Shown here piece by piece: positions 11,259 through 12,972 of a stretch of DNA of 12,972 bases (positions are counted from its first letter, which is position 1; each line of letters opens with the position of its first letter). The DNA lies in NCBI GenBank assembly GCA_031255695.1, contig JAIRSA010000125.1:1-12972 (forward strand). Direction: 5' to 3'. A program made the translations under genes and the position numbers. Under the pieces are notes generated by a model. The model had not been told where the DNA came from. It was given only the letters and a program-made list of their open reading frames with translations, and made no database searches. This DNA is from Eubacteriales Family XIII. Incertae Sedis bacterium (lineage in GTDB: Bacteria > Bacillota > Clostridia > Peptostreptococcales > Anaerovoracaceae).

Positions 11259-12326
11259 ATGTACGGCAAACTGGACTTTATTCAAGAAAAATACGATGAA
11301 TTATCGGCGAAGGTTTCTGATCCGGCCGTGATCGGCGATCAGCCTGTTTGGCAGAAATATGTCAGAGAGATGAATGAGATCGAGCCTATTGTCAAGGAAT
11401 ATGGCGAGTACAAGAAGAACAGGGCGGCAGTCGCGGAAACCAAGGCCATGCTGGACGACGGCAGCCTCGATGACGAGATGAAGGAGCTGATAAAGGCCGA
11501 GCTGTCAGATCTGGAGCAGCTCATCAGCAACGGGGCGGAGCAGCTCAAAGTCCTGTTGCTGCCCAAGGACCCCAATGACGAGAAAAACGTGTTCCTTGAA
11601 ATCCGCGCGGGGACCGGAGGCGAGGAAGCAAGCCTTTTCGGCAGCGACCTGCTGAGGATGTATTCCAGATACAGCGAGCGCCGAGGCTGGAAGTCCGAGG
11701 TGATCGAGCTGAACGAGACGGGCCTGGGCGGCGTCAAGGAAGCGGTAATGCTGGTGCGCGGCAAGGGCGCATATTCGAGGCTCAAGTACGAGAGCGGCGT
11801 CCACCGCGTGCAGCGTGTGCCGGAAACGGAGTCGAGCGGCAGGATACATACCTCTGCGGCCACAGTCGCCGTCCTTCCGGAAGTGGACGAAGTGGAGGTG
11901 GCGATCGACCCGAATGACGTGCGCGTGGATGTCTACAGATCATCCGGCAATGGCGGGCAGTCGGTAAACACGACGGATTCAGCCGTCCGGCTGACGCATA
12001 TCCCGACCGGGATAGTGGTGACATGCCAGGACGAGAAATCGCAGATCAAGAACAAGGACAAGGCATTCAAGGTGCTGAGGGCGCGCCTATACGACGAGAT
12101 GGCCAAGGCGCAGAACCAAGAGATTTCAGAGGCGCGGAAGAGCCAGGTGGGGAGCGGCGACAGGAGCGAACGCATCAGGACGTACAACTTCCCCCAGGGC
12201 AGGGTCTCGGATCACAGGATCAACCTCACGATATACAAACTGGACTACTTCCTAGACGGGGAGCTGGATGAGGTCATAGACGGGCTCATCACGAGCGATC
12301 AGGCGGAGAAGATGAAAAACTTCTAG
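11259..12326 (+). CDS. prfA: Peptide chain release factor 1
   Basis: A 355-aa cytoplasmic factor that recognises UAA and UAG stop codons and triggers release of the finished peptide. Length is normal for RF1. The N-terminus MYGKLDFIQEKYDEL is typical. The stop-codon recognition tripeptide is Pro188-Glu189-Thr190 in RVPETES, followed by GRIHTSAATVAVLPE; PET is usual in Bacillota RF1. The catalytic loop Gly232-Gly233-Gln234 lies in SSGNGGQSVNTTDSA. The C-terminus ends normally. RF2 would carry SPF in place of PxT. GAGGAAG (11246-11252) precedes the ATG. PrmC, which methylates the GGQ glutamine, is often encoded next to prfA but not here. tsaC follows after 94 bp. Confidence 0.98.
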   Translation: MYGKLDFIQEKYDELSAKVSDPAVIGDQPVWQKYVREMNEIEPIVKEYGEYKKNRAAVAETKAMLDDGSLDDEMKELIKAELSDLEQLISNGAEQLKVLLLPKDPNDEKNVFLEIRAGTGGEEASLFGSDLLRMYSRYSERRGWKSEVIELNETGLGGVKEAVMLVRGKGAYSRLKYESGVHRVQRVPETESSGRIHTSAATVAVLPEVDEVEVAIDPNDVRVDVYRSSGNGGQSVNTTDSAVRLTHIPTGIVVTCQDEKSQIKNKDKAFKVLRARLYDEMAKAQNQEISEARKSQVGSGDRSERIRTYNFPQGRVSDHRINLTIYKLDYFLDGELDEVIDGLITSDQAEKMKNF

Positions 12327-12340
12327 CGGGCTTCTGATAA

Positions 12341-12367
12341 GGGGCTTCTGGATTTTGCCCCATTTTT
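12341..12367 (+). terminator. Weak candidate terminator after prfA
   Basis: GGGGC (12341-12345) pairs with GCCCC (12357-12361) around an 11-nt loop and is followed by ATTTTT. The stem is only 5 bp, so it is more likely an attenuator, or fortuitous, than an efficient stop. The next gene begins 54 bp later on the same strand. Confidence 0.35.
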
Positions 12368-12420
12368 CGCCCACATGGCATATATACCATCGGATATTTT
12401 TGGCTTTTGTGTGGATTGGG

Positions 12421-12972
12421 ATGGACACCAAGATATATCATATAAGCGATATTAATGAAGAAATGCTCAGAAGGGCCGAAGTATATGGCGACAGGGAAGC
12501 CCTGGAACGCGTTAATGCGGCTTTTGCCGCTGTCGATGAGGCAGCGGCTATTATCCGTGGCGGCGGCATAGTGGTCTTTCCCACAGAGACGGTGTACGGC
12601 CTAGGCGCCGACGCATTCAATGAAGAGGCTGTCGGCAAGGTCTATGCGGCGAAGGGGCGGCCGTCCGACAACCCCATGATCGTCCACATAGCGCGGGCGA
12701 GCGATCTAGGCGTACTGTCCAGCTCGCTTTCGCCGCGCATGGTCAGGCTCATAGACGCCTTCTGGCCGGGGCCGCTGACGCTGGTGGTCCCCAAAAGGCC
12801 GGAGGTGCCGGGCATTGTCACGGGGGGGCTTGGCACGGTCGCGGTGAGGATGCCGGACTGCCTGGCCGCGATAGAGCTCATACGGCGGGCGGGCACGCCT
12901 CTGGCAGCGCCCAGCGCCAACCTCTCAGGCAAGCCCAGCCCTACCAGGGGCGAGCATGCCATAAACGATCTG
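12421..12972 (+). CDS. tsaC: L-threonylcarbamoyladenylate synthase, 3' truncated by window
   Basis: The first 184 codons of a Sua5/YrdC/YwlC enzyme, which makes threonylcarbamoyl-AMP from threonine, bicarbonate and ATP for the tRNA modification t6A. Visible family motifs: PTETVYGLGA (54-63), AAKGRPSDNPMIVHI (76-90) with Lys78 and Arg80 in the nucleotide site, FWPGPLTLVV, VAVRMPD and APSANLSGKPSPT (163-175). The frame is open to the window end, so I cannot tell whether it is the short TsaC form or the longer Sua5 form with a C-terminal domain. The N-terminus is about 15-20 residues longer than I expect before PTET. The ribosome binding site before ATG 12421 is weak, and ATG 12463 is no better. 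The position after prfA matches ywlC in Bacillota. Confidence 0.93.
   Translation, partial: MDTKIYHISDINEEMLRRAEVYGDREALERVNAAFAAVDEAAAIIRGGGIVVFPTETVYGLGADAFNEEAVGKVYAAKGRPSDNPMIVHIARASDLGVLSSSLSPRMVRLIDAFWPGPLTLVVPKRPEVPGIVTGGLGTVAVRMPDCLAAIELIRRAGTPLAAPSANLSGKPSPTRGEHAINDL

Noticed and set aside
11259..12326. Release factor 2 instead of release factor 1
   Set aside because: Residues 188-190 are PET (PxT type) rather than SPF, and there is no programmed frameshift near the start.

Overview
The window looks like a chromosomal segment of a moderately GC-rich Gram-positive bacterium of the Bacillota, most likely from the Clostridia. Three things suggest this. The housekeeping block rpmE - prfA - tsaC/ywlC is typical of that phylum. 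Strong purine-rich Shine-Dalgarno sites precede most genes. Secreted polysaccharidases carry Big_2 and CBM6-type modules. The assignment is inferred from gene content and was not checked against a database.

Left end (1-1914): two divergent XRE-type regulators. The minus-strand one (170-991) carries a CCHH zinc-finger-like motif. The short plus-strand one (1396-1674) ends in repeated AT-hook-like KGRP motifs. Their recognition helices are nearly the same (GVERS-[ST]-V-[GA]-K). Between them lie a 38-bp tandem array and two related AT-rich palindromes at a probable promoter.

Middle (1914-10600): a polysaccharide-degradation locus. A 197-aa secreted Big_2 protein precedes a 1727-aa secreted GH3 enzyme of the beta-xylosidase type, probably in one operon. 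A convergent minus-strand gene encodes a secreted GH43 enzyme with CBM6-like and Big_2-like modules. A strong bidirectional hairpin separates GH3 from GH43. GH43 and the 197-aa protein share a similar C-terminal Big_2 cassette. Together the enzymes suggest extracellular removal of xylose or arabinose units from xylan or arabinoxylan. GH43 is preceded by a long noncoding leader holding a second tandem array, also with a 38-bp period but a different sequence.

Right end (10547-12972): ribosomal protein L31 with a clear extended -10 promoter, a 362-bp hairpin-rich gap, release factor 1, and the start of the t6A synthesis gene tsaC/ywlC, which runs off the window. prmC, often found beside prfA, is absent here.

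I saw no tRNA, rRNA, CRISPR array, transposase or phage gene. The least explained features are the two 38-bp arrays and the paired regulators around the first one.
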